A stretch of DNA of 64,000 bases, taken from Streptomyces shenzhenensis (GTDB taxonomy: Bacteria; Actinomycetota; Actinomycetes; Streptomycetales; Streptomycetaceae). The stretch spans positions 124,001-188,000 of the forward strand of contig NZ_PENI01000004.1 of the NCBI RefSeq assembly GCF_003688995.1. The letters are read 5' to 3'. The notes beneath the pieces are model-generated. The model was not told the DNA's origin. It saw nothing but the letters and a program-made list of their open reading frames with translations, and did not search any database. This document shows, one piece after another, positions 1 to 7,611 of this stretch. Within the stretch, counting starts at the first letter, position 1, and each line of letters opens with the position of its first letter. Position numbers and translations under genes: made by a program.

Positions 1-82
1 GGTAGCCGTGCGCGGTCGCGAGGGCCAGCACCTCGGACAGGGGCAGGCCGGGGACGCCGAGGGTGGAGAAGGCGAGCTTCAT
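1..82 (-). CDS. Sugar phosphate isomerase/epimerase (5' end only)
   Basis: Only the first 27 codons lie in the window; the gene runs off the left edge. The visible N-terminus starts MKLAFSTLGVPGLPLSEVL, the first strand and helix of an AP-endonuclease-2-type TIM barrel as found in sugar phosphate isomerases/epimerases. The ATG is at 80-82, 18 nt after the stop of the MarR-acetyltransferase gene on the same strand, so the two are probably co-transcribed. The substrate cannot be told from this piece. Confidence 0.6.
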   Translation of the reverse strand, partial: MKLAFSTLGVPGLPLSEVLALATAHGY

Positions 83-100
83 GACCACGGACCTTAACCG

Positions 101-1027
101 TCACTCACCGGTTCCGCGGAGATCCAACCGCCAGTCCTGCCCGTTCAGGTCGCGGCCGAAGGAGCGGTGCGGTTTCTCGGCGACGAGCACGAAGCCGTGG
201 CGCTGGTAGACGCGCCGCGCGGCGGTGAGCACGTCGTTGGTCCACAGCACCAGGTCCCGGTAGCCGACCCCGCGCGCGAAGTCGACGACGGCCTGCACCA
301 GCCGGTCCCCGACGCCGAGCCCGCGTGCCTCGGGCTCGACGAGGAGCAGCCGCAGCCGGGCGGTCGCGGGTGCCTCGTCCCGTACGCACATCACACAGCC
401 CACCGGCCGGCCGCTCCCGTCCTCGGCGATCCACACCCGCTCCAGATGCGGGTCGTGGTCCTCGGCGAAGTCGGCGACGATGCGGGCGACCAGCCCCTCG
501 TAGTCGGAGTTCCAGCCGTACTCGGCGGCGTACAGCGCGGCGTTGCGCTGCACGATCCAGCCGAGGTCGCCGGGGCGGGGTGCGCGCAGCGTGATGCCCT
601 CGCGGCCGTCCGGGCCGAGGATGACCTGGATGGTCCGCATCGCCTCCGTGAGCCGCGGCCGGTCGCCGGGGGCGACGGAGCCGAGCAGCGAGCCGACGCT
701 CTCCCGTGCCCGCTCGTCCAGCAGGTCGGCGGCCTCCCGGCCCCGCGGGGTGAGGCTGACGCGCCGGCGCCGGGGGTCCTTCTCGGAGGGGGCCCGCTCG
801 ATCAGCCCGTCCTGCTCGAACTTGTTCAGGATGCGGCTCAGGTACCCCGCGTCCAGGGAGAGTTCGGTACGCAGATCGGCGGCGTCCGTACGGGAGGAGT
901 GCGCGAGCTCGTACAGCACGCGGGACTCGGTGAGGGTGTAGGGGGCGTACAGATGGCGGCCGTAGTCGAGGGCGCCGATGAGGTTCGTGTAGAAGCGGTT
1001 GAAGGCACGGATGTCCTGAACGGTCAT
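101..1027 (-). CDS. MarR-type regulator fused to GNAT acetyltransferase
   Basis: The 308-aa protein has two domains. Residues about 1-140 form a MarR winged helix, with the recognition helix and wing around LSRILNKFEQDGLIER and the DPRRRR wing typical of MarR proteins. Residues about 145-300 form a GNAT N-acetyltransferase with acetyl-CoA loop ARGLGVGDRLV (motif A) and the GFxxxxE end of motif B. This bifunctional architecture is common in actinobacteria; such proteins pair DNA binding with an acetylation activity whose substrate is rarely known. The ATG is preceded by only a weak GGGG Shine-Dalgarno. A perfect 11-bp palindrome about 50 nt upstream may be its own operator. The truncated isomerase gene follows it. 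Confidence 0.85.
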   Translation of the reverse strand: MTVQDIRAFNRFYTNLIGALDYGRHLYAPYTLTESRVLYELAHSSRTDAADLRTELSLDAGYLSRILNKFEQDGLIERAPSEKDPRRRRVSLTPRGREAADLLDERARESVGSLLGSVAPGDRPRLTEAMRTIQVILGPDGREGITLRAPRPGDLGWIVQRNAALYAAEYGWNSDYEGLVARIVADFAEDHDPHLERVWIAEDGSGRPVGCVMCVRDEAPATARLRLLLVEPEARGLGVGDRLVQAVVDFARGVGYRDLVLWTNDVLTAARRVYQRHGFVLVAEKPHRSFGRDLNGQDWRLDLRGTGE

Positions 1028-1077
1028 GATGCGACCCCGATGGCCCGATCCCCGGCAACACCAAGGGACCCGATGAT

Positions 1078-1088
1078 TGACTCAGTCA
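1078..1088. promoter_or_regulatory. Palindrome TGACTCAGTCA, possible MarR operator
   Basis: This is a perfect 11-bp palindrome (TGACT-C-AGTCA) 50 bp upstream of the MarR-GNAT start codon. MarR proteins usually bind short palindromes over their own promoter, so autoregulation is the simplest reading. The assignment rests on position and symmetry only. Confidence 0.4.
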
Positions 1089-1139
1089 GAAATAAGCTTC
1101 CCCAAATCCGAGCCGCCACACCACTCCCCACCGAGCCAT

Positions 1140-1690
1140 ACGGCTTGCCGGGCATGGGTCCGCCACTCGCCGGGCCTGCCGCCGGCTGGGTGTGCGCCCC
1201 GGCTCGCCGTGCCTGCCGCCCACGGCGTTTGCCATGCCCGCCAGGTGAGGACCAACCCGGCGTCCGCCTTCCGGCGCCGTCACGCCGGCCGGCCCTGTTG
1301 GGGCAACGGTTTGCCGATCGCCGCGCCTGCTGATCGCGGGTCCGTAATCCACCGCGCCTGCGGCCCGCCGGGCATGGGCTCACCGCTTGCCGCGTCCCCG
1401 GGGCGCGCGTCCGTTGCCTACCTCGCCTGCCACCCGCGGTGCTTGCCGTGCCCGCAGGGCATGGGCCCCAGCCCCCCCGCCCGTCGCCCACAGTGCTAGC
1501 CGTGCCCGCCGGACATGGGCTCACCGCTCGCCGTATCCCCAGGGCGTGGGCCCGGCCTACCTCGCCCGCCACCCACGGCGCTTGCCGAGCCCGCGGGACG
1601 TGGGCTCACCGCTTGCCGCGTCCCCGGGGCGCGCGTCCGTTGCCTACCTCGCCTGCCACCCGCGGTGCTTGCCGCGTCCGCTGGGCATGG
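1140..1690. repeat. Degenerate interspersed repeats in a gene-free region
   Basis: The 1028-1724 interval has no convincing gene. It is built from repeated GC-rich segments. A 74-nt block is present identically at 1375-1448 and 1601-1674, and a diverged copy lies at 1516-1587. The motif GCTTGCCGNGCCCGCNGGGCATGGGC recurs with changes near 1207-1245, 1424-1465, 1485-1520, 1565-1605 and 1650-1690. Open frames cross the region on both strands, but they share the repeat in different frames and resemble no protein family, so non-coding repeats are preferred. Confidence 0.75.
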
Positions 1691-1724
1691 GCCCCGGCCC
1701 AGCGCGCCCGCAGGGGTTCGTGGG

Positions 1725-2771
1725 TCAGTGGCCGGGTGGGCCCGAGGAGCCGCGGATTGTTAGTTCGCCGGTGATCGTTGCGATTCCGTCGGGGGGTGCT
1801 TCCTCGCGGCCCATCGCGATGCGGCCCGCGCGGGCGCCCGCCTCGGCGAGGGGCAGTCGGACCGTCGTCAGCGCCGGTACCGCGTCGATGCTGAACGGCA
1901 GGTCGTCGAAGCCGGCCACCGAGACGTCCTCGGGGATGCGCAGGCCGGACTCGCGCAGCGCGGCACACGCGCCGAGCGCGACGGAGTCGTTCGCGGCGAC
2001 CACCGCCGTCAGCGAGGGATCCCGGCGCAGCAGCTCCAGCGTCGCCTCGTGACCGGCACCCCGGTCGTAGCCGCCGTGCACCGTCCAGCGCGGATCCTCC
2101 TCGATGCCGGCCGCGGCCAGCGCCGCGCGGTGGCCCTCCAGCCGGTGCCGGGTGGTCGTACGCTCCTTCGGGCCCGTGATGTAGCCGAGGCGGCGATGGC
2201 CCAGGCCGATCAGGTGCTCGGTCAGTTCCCGGCCGCCGCCGCGGTTGTCGAACGTCAGGGCGACGGCCTCGGTGTCCGGCGCCGGCGGCCGCCCGCACAG
2301 CACCACCCGCGTACCCGCCGCGGCGAGCTTGCGCAGCTTCGCCGCCACCGCCGCCACATGCGGGGCGTCCTCCACGGCCCCGCCGGTGAGCACCACCGCC
2401 GCCGCCCGCTGCCGCTGCAACAGCGTCAGATACGTCAGTTCGCGCTCCGGCGAGCCTCCGGTGTTGCAGACGACGGCCAGCCGTTCGCCGCCCGCGCGCC
2501 CGCCCGGCCCGCCGATCTCGTTCTGGATCGCGCTCGCCATGATGCCGAAGAAGGGGTCGGCGATGTCGTTGACGAGGATGCCGACCAGGTCGGAGGTGGC
2601 CGCGGCCAGCGCGCTCGCCGGCCCGTTCAGGACGTAGTCCAGCTCGTCCACGGCCCGCAGCACCCGCTCCCGCGTGGCGGCGGCCACCGGGTAGTTGCCG
2701 TTCAGCACGCGCGACACCGTCGCGGGCGAGACCTGGGCGCGGGCCGCCACGTCCGCCAGGGTCACCGTCAT
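1725..2771 (-). CDS. LacI-family transcriptional repressor
   Basis: The 348-aa protein opens with a LacI helix-turn-helix (residues about 3-25, TLADVAARAQVSPATVSRVL) and a hinge helix. A periplasmic-binding-protein-like sugar sensor domain follows, ending with the FDDLPFSIDAVPALTTVRLP region normal for the family. Start ATG at 2771 has a GGAGG Shine-Dalgarno. It is divergent from the dehydrogenase/DUF993/isomerase operon beginning at 3014, and a classic LacI/GalR operator sits just before that operon. It most likely represses the operon and is relieved by its unknown sugar. Confidence 0.93.
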   Translation of the reverse strand: MTVTLADVAARAQVSPATVSRVLNGNYPVAAATRERVLRAVDELDYVLNGPASALAAATSDLVGILVNDIADPFFGIMASAIQNEIGGPGGRAGGERLAVVCNTGGSPERELTYLTLLQRQRAAAVVLTGGAVEDAPHVAAVAAKLRKLAAAGTRVVLCGRPPAPDTEAVALTFDNRGGGRELTEHLIGLGHRRLGYITGPKERTTTRHRLEGHRAALAAAGIEEDPRWTVHGGYDRGAGHEATLELLRRDPSLTAVVAANDSVALGACAALRESGLRIPEDVSVAGFDDLPFSIDAVPALTTVRLPLAEAGARAGRIAMGREEAPPDGIATITGELTIRGSSGPPGH

Positions 2772-2983
2772 CTCGTCGTCCTCCGGTCGCGCATGTCGTC
2801 GTCAGCGGGTGCGGTGAGCCCGTGTGCCGACGCCCCCGTGCGGGCGGCCGTCCGTCCCCGTCCTGCGCGTCGGCCCCCGAGCAGACCCTACGGCCAGAAG
2901 GCCCGCTCGTTCGCCTCCTCGAACAACTCGACGTGGACACACCCTTGTATGGACCACTGGTCAGAGGTTAGCTTCTCCTCGGA

Positions 2984-2999
2984 TAGAAAGCGCTTGCTA
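2984..2999. promoter_or_regulatory. LacI/GalR-type operator before the 3014 operon
   Basis: The sequence AGAAAGCGCTTGCT, centred at 2991/2992, contains the palindrome AAGCGCTT and fits the LacI/GalR consensus with its central CG. It lies only 15-30 nt upstream of the dehydrogenase start codon, overlapping the expected promoter or leader. A bound repressor there would block transcription, and the divergent LacI gene at 1725-2771 is the natural candidate. Confidence 0.65.
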
Positions 3000-3013
3000 G
3001 AGAAGGGAACGAC

Positions 3014-4165
3014 GTGACACGCAAGACGGTGCGTATCGCCATGAACGGCGTGACCGGGCGCATGGGCTACCGCCAGCACCTCGTCCGGTCGATCCTCGCC
3101 CTGCGCGAGCAGGGCGGACTCGACCTCGGCGACGGCACCGTGCTGTGGCCCGAGCCGATCCTGGTCGGCCGCCGCGAGCACGCGCTCAGGACGATCGCCG
3201 AGCGGCACGGCCTCGACGGCGTCGCCACCGACCTGGACGCCGTCCTCGCCGACCCGAGCGTCGACATCTACTTCGACGCCCAGGTGACCTCGGCCCGCGA
3301 GGAGGCGATCAAGAAGGCGGTCGCGGCCGGCAAGCACATCTACACCGAGAAGCCCACCGCCACCGGCCTCGACGGCGCCCTGGAACTCGCCCGCCTCGCC
3401 CAGCAGAAGGGCATCAAGCACGGCGTCGTCCAGGACAAGATCTTCCTGCCCGGCCTGCGCAAGCTGAAGCGGCTGATCGACGGCGGCTTCTTCGGCCGCA
3501 TCCTGTCCGTGCGCGGCGAGTTCGGCTACTGGGTCTTCGAGGGCGACTGGCAGTCCGCCCAGCGCCCCTCCTGGAACTACCGCGCCGAGGACGGCGGCGG
3601 CATCGTCGTCGACATGTTCCCGCACTGGGAGTACGTCCTGCACGAGCTGTTCGGCCGGGTCACCTCCGTCCAGGCCCTCGCCGCCACCCACATCCCGCAG
3701 CGCTGGGACGAGAGCGGCAAGCCCTACGACGCCACGGCGGACGACGCCGCGTACGGCATCTTCGAACTGGACGGCGGTGCCGTCGCCCAGATCAACTCCT
3801 CCTGGGCCGTGCGGGTCCACCGCGACGAACTCGTCGAGTTCCAGGTCGACGGCACCGGGGGCTCGGCCGTCGCCGGCCTGCGCGGGTGCCGCGCCCAGCA
3901 CCGCTCCGTCACCCCCAAGCCGGTCTGGAACCCGGACATCCCCGCCACCGAGGCCTTCCGCGACCAGTGGCAGGAGGTCCCCGACAACGGGGAGTTCGAC
4001 AACGGCTTCAAGGCCCAGTGGGAGCTGTTCCTCAAGCACGTCTACGCCGACGCCCCCTACCACTGGGACCTGCTCGCCGGCGCCCGCGGCGTCCAACTCG
4101 CGGAGCTGGGCCTGAAGTCCTCGGCGGAAGGCCGCCGCATCGACGTACCGGAGATCTCGCTGTGA
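3014..4165 (+). CDS. Gfo/Idh/MocA-family sugar oxidoreductase
   Basis: The 383-aa protein is an NAD(P)-dependent dehydrogenase. It has an N-terminal Rossmann fold (residues about 1-130) and the EKPTATGLDGALEL motif, whose EKP lysine is catalytic in this family. A C-terminal alpha/beta domain closes over the sugar. The GTG at 3014 follows AGAAGGGAACGAC. It is the first gene of a tight operon: the next gene starts at 4162, overlapping its stop by 4 nt (GTGA). Partners are a DUF993 aldolase-like protein and a sugar isomerase, so it probably oxidises a sugar or polyol entering that route. The exact substrate is not visible. Confidence 0.9.
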   Translation: MTRKTVRIAMNGVTGRMGYRQHLVRSILALREQGGLDLGDGTVLWPEPILVGRREHALRTIAERHGLDGVATDLDAVLADPSVDIYFDAQVTSAREEAIKKAVAAGKHIYTEKPTATGLDGALELARLAQQKGIKHGVVQDKIFLPGLRKLKRLIDGGFFGRILSVRGEFGYWVFEGDWQSAQRPSWNYRAEDGGGIVVDMFPHWEYVLHELFGRVTSVQALAATHIPQRWDESGKPYDATADDAAYGIFELDGGAVAQINSSWAVRVHRDELVEFQVDGTGGSAVAGLRGCRAQHRSVTPKPVWNPDIPATEAFRDQWQEVPDNGEFDNGFKAQWELFLKHVYADAPYHWDLLAGARGVQLAELGLKSSAEGRRIDVPEISL

Positions 4166-5313
4166 CCATCCGACTCCCGGACGCGCACGGCGCGTTGCGG
4201 ACCTACGAGCCGCGCACCGAGCCGTTCCCGCTCACCCCCGGTACCCCCGTCACCTCCCGTACGGTCTTCTCGGCGGCGCACGTCGTCGCCGACCCGTACG
4301 CCGACGTCTCCCCGGACTCGCCCGCCGCCGTCGACTGGGACGCCACCCTCGCCTTCCGCCGCCACCTGTGGTCCCACGGTCTTGGCGTCGCCGAGGCGAT
4401 GGACACCGCCCAGCGCGGCATGGGCCTGGACTGGGCGGGCGCCGCCGAGCTGATCCGGCGGTCCGCGGCCGAGGCGAGGGCCGTCGGCGGCCGGATCGCC
4501 TGCGGCGTCGGCACCGACCAGATCAGCGGCGGCTCGCTCGCCGAGATCCGCGCCGCCTACGAGGAACAGCTCGCCGTCGTCGAGGAGTCGGGGGCGCAGG
4601 CCATCCTGATGGCCTCGCGGGCGCTGGCCCGGGCCGCCGCCGGACCCGAGGACTACCTGGACGTCTACGGCCAACTGCTGCGCCAGGCCGCCGAACCGGT
4701 GATCCTGCACTGGCTCGGCCCCATGTTCGACCCGGCCCTCGAGGGCTACTGGGGCTCGGCAGAGCTGGACGCGGCCACCGACACCTTCCTGGAGATCATC
4801 GCCGCCCACCCCGACAAGGTCGACGGCGTCAAGGTCTCCCTGCTGGACGCGCGCCGTGAGGTCGCCCTGCGCCGCAGGCTCCCGCAGGGCGTGCGCTGTT
4901 ACACCGGCGACGACTTCAACTACCCCGAGCTGATCGCGGGCGACGAACGGGGCTTCAGCCACGCCCTGCTCGGCATCTTCGACCCGCTGGGCCCGCTCGC
5001 GGCCCAGGCGGTCAGGGTCCTCGACACCGGGGACACGGCGGGCTTCCGGGCGCTCCTCGACCCGACCGTGGAGCTGTCCCGCCACCTCTTCCAGGCGCCG
5101 ACCCGCTTCTACAAGACCGGTGTGGTCCTGCTGGCCTGGCTGGCCGGCCACCAGAGTCACTTCACCATGGTCGGCGGCCTGCAGTCGGCCCGCTCCCTGC
5201 CGCATCTGGCCCGCGCCTACGAACTCGCCGACGGGCTCGGCCTGTTCCCGGACCCGAAGCTGGCCGAGGAGCGGATGAAGGACCTGCTGGCGCTGTACGG
5301 GGTGCACCGATGA
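4162..5313 (+). CDS. DUF993 / dihydrodipicolinate synthase-like protein
   Basis: The 383-aa protein belongs to the DUF993 group of TIM-barrel proteins, distantly related to the DHDPS/N-acetylneuraminate lyase class I aldolases. The stretch DKVDGVKVSLLDARREVALR carries the candidate Schiff-base lysine region (VKVS). The start was set at the GTG overlapping the upstream stop; the frame is open further upstream, but that part is shadow of the dehydrogenase gene. Middle gene of the operon, it overlaps the next start by 4 nt. By context it probably cleaves or modifies a keto-sugar produced by the dehydrogenase; this is inference. Confidence 0.85.
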   Translation: MTIRLPDAHGALRTYEPRTEPFPLTPGTPVTSRTVFSAAHVVADPYADVSPDSPAAVDWDATLAFRRHLWSHGLGVAEAMDTAQRGMGLDWAGAAELIRRSAAEARAVGGRIACGVGTDQISGGSLAEIRAAYEEQLAVVEESGAQAILMASRALARAAAGPEDYLDVYGQLLRQAAEPVILHWLGPMFDPALEGYWGSAELDAATDTFLEIIAAHPDKVDGVKVSLLDARREVALRRRLPQGVRCYTGDDFNYPELIAGDERGFSHALLGIFDPLGPLAAQAVRVLDTGDTAGFRALLDPTVELSRHLFQAPTRFYKTGVVLLAWLAGHQSHFTMVGGLQSARSLPHLARAYELADGLGLFPDPKLAEERMKDLLALYGVHR

Positions 5314-6158
5314 GCGGCACGGACGGCGCGGACCTCGCGCGTTTCTCCATCAACCAGATGACCGTCAAGCAGCTGTCGCTGCCCGAACTCGCCGACGCCT
5401 GCGGTGCGTCGGGCGTCACCCACGTCGGCCTGTGGCGCGAGCCCGTCCAGGCGTACGGCGTCGAGGCCACCGCCCGGCTGATGCGCGACGCGGGGCTGAC
5501 CGTGACCACGCTGTGCCGGGGCGGCTTCCTCACCGCGATCGACGCGGACGCGCGGGCGGCGGCCCTGGCCGACAACCGACGGGCCGTCGACGAGGCAGCC
5601 GCCCTGGGCACGGACACGGTCGTGATGGTCTCCGGCGGACTCCCGGCCGGCTCCCGGGACCTGCGCGGCGCCCGCGAGCGGATCGCCGACGCGCTCGCCG
5701 CACTCGGCCCGTACGCCGAGGCGCACGGCGTACGGCTGGCCATCGAGGCGCTGCACCCGATGTACGCCTCCGACCGCTGTGTGGTCTCCACCCTCGCCCA
5801 GGCCCTGGACCTCGCCGAACGCTTCCCGGCCTGCCAGGTCGGCGTCACCGTGGACGCGTACCACATCTGGTGGGACGACACGGCGCCCGAGCAGATCGCC
5901 CGGGCCGGCGCGGGCGGCCGCATCCACAGCTTCCAACTCGGCGACTGGACCACCCCGTTGCCCGAGGGCGTGCTCAACGGCCGCGGACAGATCGGGGACG
6001 GCGCGATCGACATGCGGGAGTGGCTGGGCCATGTGACGGCGGCCGGCTACACCGGCCCCATCGAGGTCGAACTCTTCAACGAGCGGCTGTGGGCCCGCGA
6101 CGGCCGCGAGGTGCTCGCCGAGACGGCCGCCCGGTTCCTGGACCACGTGCTGCGCTGA
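5310..6158 (+). CDS. Sugar phosphate isomerase/epimerase (TIM barrel)
   Basis: The 282-aa protein has the AP-endonuclease-2-like TIM barrel of xylose-isomerase-like sugar epimerases. Metal-ligand positions are seen around residues 140-150 (AIEALHPMY, conserved Glu), at VTVDAYHIWWD (Asp/His), and near the C-terminus in YTGPIEVELFNERLW (Glu). It starts with ATG overlapping the previous stop by 4 nt and is the last gene of the operon. A hairpin terminator follows at 6215. It likely interconverts the keto-sugar of this pathway. Confidence 0.88.
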   Translation: MSGTDGADLARFSINQMTVKQLSLPELADACGASGVTHVGLWREPVQAYGVEATARLMRDAGLTVTTLCRGGFLTAIDADARAAALADNRRAVDEAAALGTDTVVMVSGGLPAGSRDLRGARERIADALAALGPYAEAHGVRLAIEALHPMYASDRCVVSTLAQALDLAERFPACQVGVTVDAYHIWWDDTAPEQIARAGAGGRIHSFQLGDWTTPLPEGVLNGRGQIGDGAIDMREWLGHVTAAGYTGPIEVELFNERLWARDGREVLAETAARFLDHVLR

Positions 6159-6214
6159 CGGCGAAGACGGGGGAAGAGGGCGAAGACGGCGAAGAGGAGG
6201 GGGGCGGAGCCGCC

Positions 6215-6241
6215 GGGGCCCGGTCCGAGGGACCGGGCCCC
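6215..6241. terminator. Bidirectional hairpin terminator
   Basis: A perfect 12-bp stem (GGGGCCCGGTCC / GGACCGGGCCCC) with a 3-nt loop lies between the convergent isomerase and rbsD genes. It can serve both strands. Confidence 0.75.
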
Positions 6242-6286
6242 CTCGGTGCACGTCGTACCACCGCACGGCGCCCTGAAGGGGCGCGC

Positions 6287-6676
6287 TCAGAAGAACACTC
6301 CGCAGCGCAGCAGCACGTTCGCGTACGGGCGGGCCTCGCCGGTGCGGACGATCAGGCGGGCGTCGGCGGAGAGCTGCTTGAGCCGCTCGTGGGGGACCAG
6401 GGTCAGCTCGGGGAAGTGCCCGTGGAGCAGGGCGGAGGCGGCCGGGTTGGCCGCGCGTATCTCGCCGGCCGCCGTCGCGCCCTCCACCACCAGCTCGGCG
6501 AGCAGCCCGTCCAGCACCTCGGCGAACGAGGGCACGCCGGCCCGGAAGGCCAGGTCGACGACGCGCGGACCGCGGGGCGTCGGCAGGCCGGCGTCGCACA
6601 CCAGCACCCCGTCGCCGTGGCCCAACTCGGCGATAGCGCCGGAGAGTTCCCGGTTGAGGATGCCCGCCTTCTTCAC
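6287..6676 (-). CDS. rbsD: D-ribose pyranase
   Basis: The 129-aa protein is full length for RbsD. It carries the N-terminal MKKAGILNRELSGAIAELGHGD with the catalytic His20, and the C-terminal RTGEARPYANVLLRCGVFF end with the conserved Tyr/Asn. It converts beta-pyranose to beta-furanose ribose for ribokinase. Last gene of the ribose operon, its ATG overlaps the rbsK stop by 4 nt. Confidence 0.96.
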   Translation of the reverse strand: MKKAGILNRELSGAIAELGHGDGVLVCDAGLPTPRGPRVVDLAFRAGVPSFAEVLDGLLAELVVEGATAAGEIRAANPAASALLHGHFPELTLVPHERLKQLSADARLIVRTGEARPYANVLLRCGVFF

Positions 6677-7575
6677 AGCGCGTCGACCTCCTCGGCGGTC
6701 GGGAACGACTCCTGGGCGCCCCGCCGGGTGACGGCAGCCGCCCCGACCCGGGCCGCGTACCCGGCGGCCTCGGCCAGACCGGAGCCCGCCCCGAGCCGCC
6801 AGGCAAGCGCCGCCGTGAACGCGTCCCCGGCGCCCGTGGTGTCCACGGCGGCCACCTTCACGGACGGCACCCGGACGACCCCGTCGGGGTCGGCGACCAG
6901 CGCGCCCTCCGCGCCCAGGGTCACCACCACCGACCGCGGGCCCTTCGCGAGCAGGATCCGCGCCCAGTCCTCGGGCCGGTCGCCCACCCGGCTCTCGCCC
7001 AGGATCACCCGCGCCTCGTGCTCGTTGACGATCAGCGGGTCGCAGGCGGCCAGCACCTCCGGGGGCAGCGGCCGCGGCGGCGACGGGTTGAGCACGAAAC
7101 GGCTGTCAGGGGCCAGGTTCCGTACCACCTCCACGACCGTCTCCAGCGGGATCTCCAGCTGCGCTGAGACCACCCGGGAGGCATGGAAGAGGCTGCCCGC
7201 GGCCCGTACGTCGGCCGGGGTCAGCCGGCCGTTGGCGCCCGGTGACACCACGATGCTGTTGTCGCCGGACGGGTCCACGGTGATCAGCGCGACCCCGGTG
7301 GGCGCGCCGCCCACCAGCACACCGACCGTGTCCACGCCGGCCGCCTGCTGCGAGTCGAGCAGCAGCCGCCCGTGCGCGTCGTCGCCGACCCGGGCCAGCA
7401 GCGCCGTGCGGGCCCCGAGCCGGGCGGCGGCGACCGCCTGGTTGGCGCCCTTGCCGCCGGGGTGCACGGCCAGGTCGGAGCCGAGCACGGTCTCTCCTGC
7501 GCCCGGCCGGCGCTCGACGGAGATCACCAGGTCGGCGTTGGCCGATCCCACGACCAGGAGGTCGTAGTCGTACAT
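6673..7575 (-). CDS. rbsK: Ribokinase
   Basis: The 300-aa PfkB-family kinase phosphorylates ribose to ribose 5-phosphate. The N-terminal VVGSANADLVISVERRPGAG and HPGGKGANQAVAAARLG match PfkB signature 1. DTTGAGDAFTAAL (signature 2) supplies the anion hole and catalytic Asp. ATG at 7575 follows AGGGAGCC. It sits 36 nt downstream of the permease-binding protein gene and overlaps rbsD by 4 nt. Confidence 0.96.
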   Translation of the reverse strand: MYDYDLLVVGSANADLVISVERRPGAGETVLGSDLAVHPGGKGANQAVAAARLGARTALLARVGDDAHGRLLLDSQQAAGVDTVGVLVGGAPTGVALITVDPSGDNSIVVSPGANGRLTPADVRAAGSLFHASRVVSAQLEIPLETVVEVVRNLAPDSRFVLNPSPPRPLPPEVLAACDPLIVNEHEARVILGESRVGDRPEDWARILLAKGPRSVVVTLGAEGALVADPDGVVRVPSVKVAAVDTTGAGDAFTAALAWRLGAGSGLAEAAGYAARVGAAAVTRRGAQESFPTAEEVDAL

Positions 7576-7611
7576 CAGATTGGCTCCCTGTGGGTGGGGT
7601 GGGGCGCGGTG

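Noticed and set aside
1387..2052. Possible coding gene in the repeat region upstream of the LacI gene
   Set aside because: Several frames on both strands are open, but each simply reads the repeated DNA in a different phase and the right part overlaps the LacI gene.
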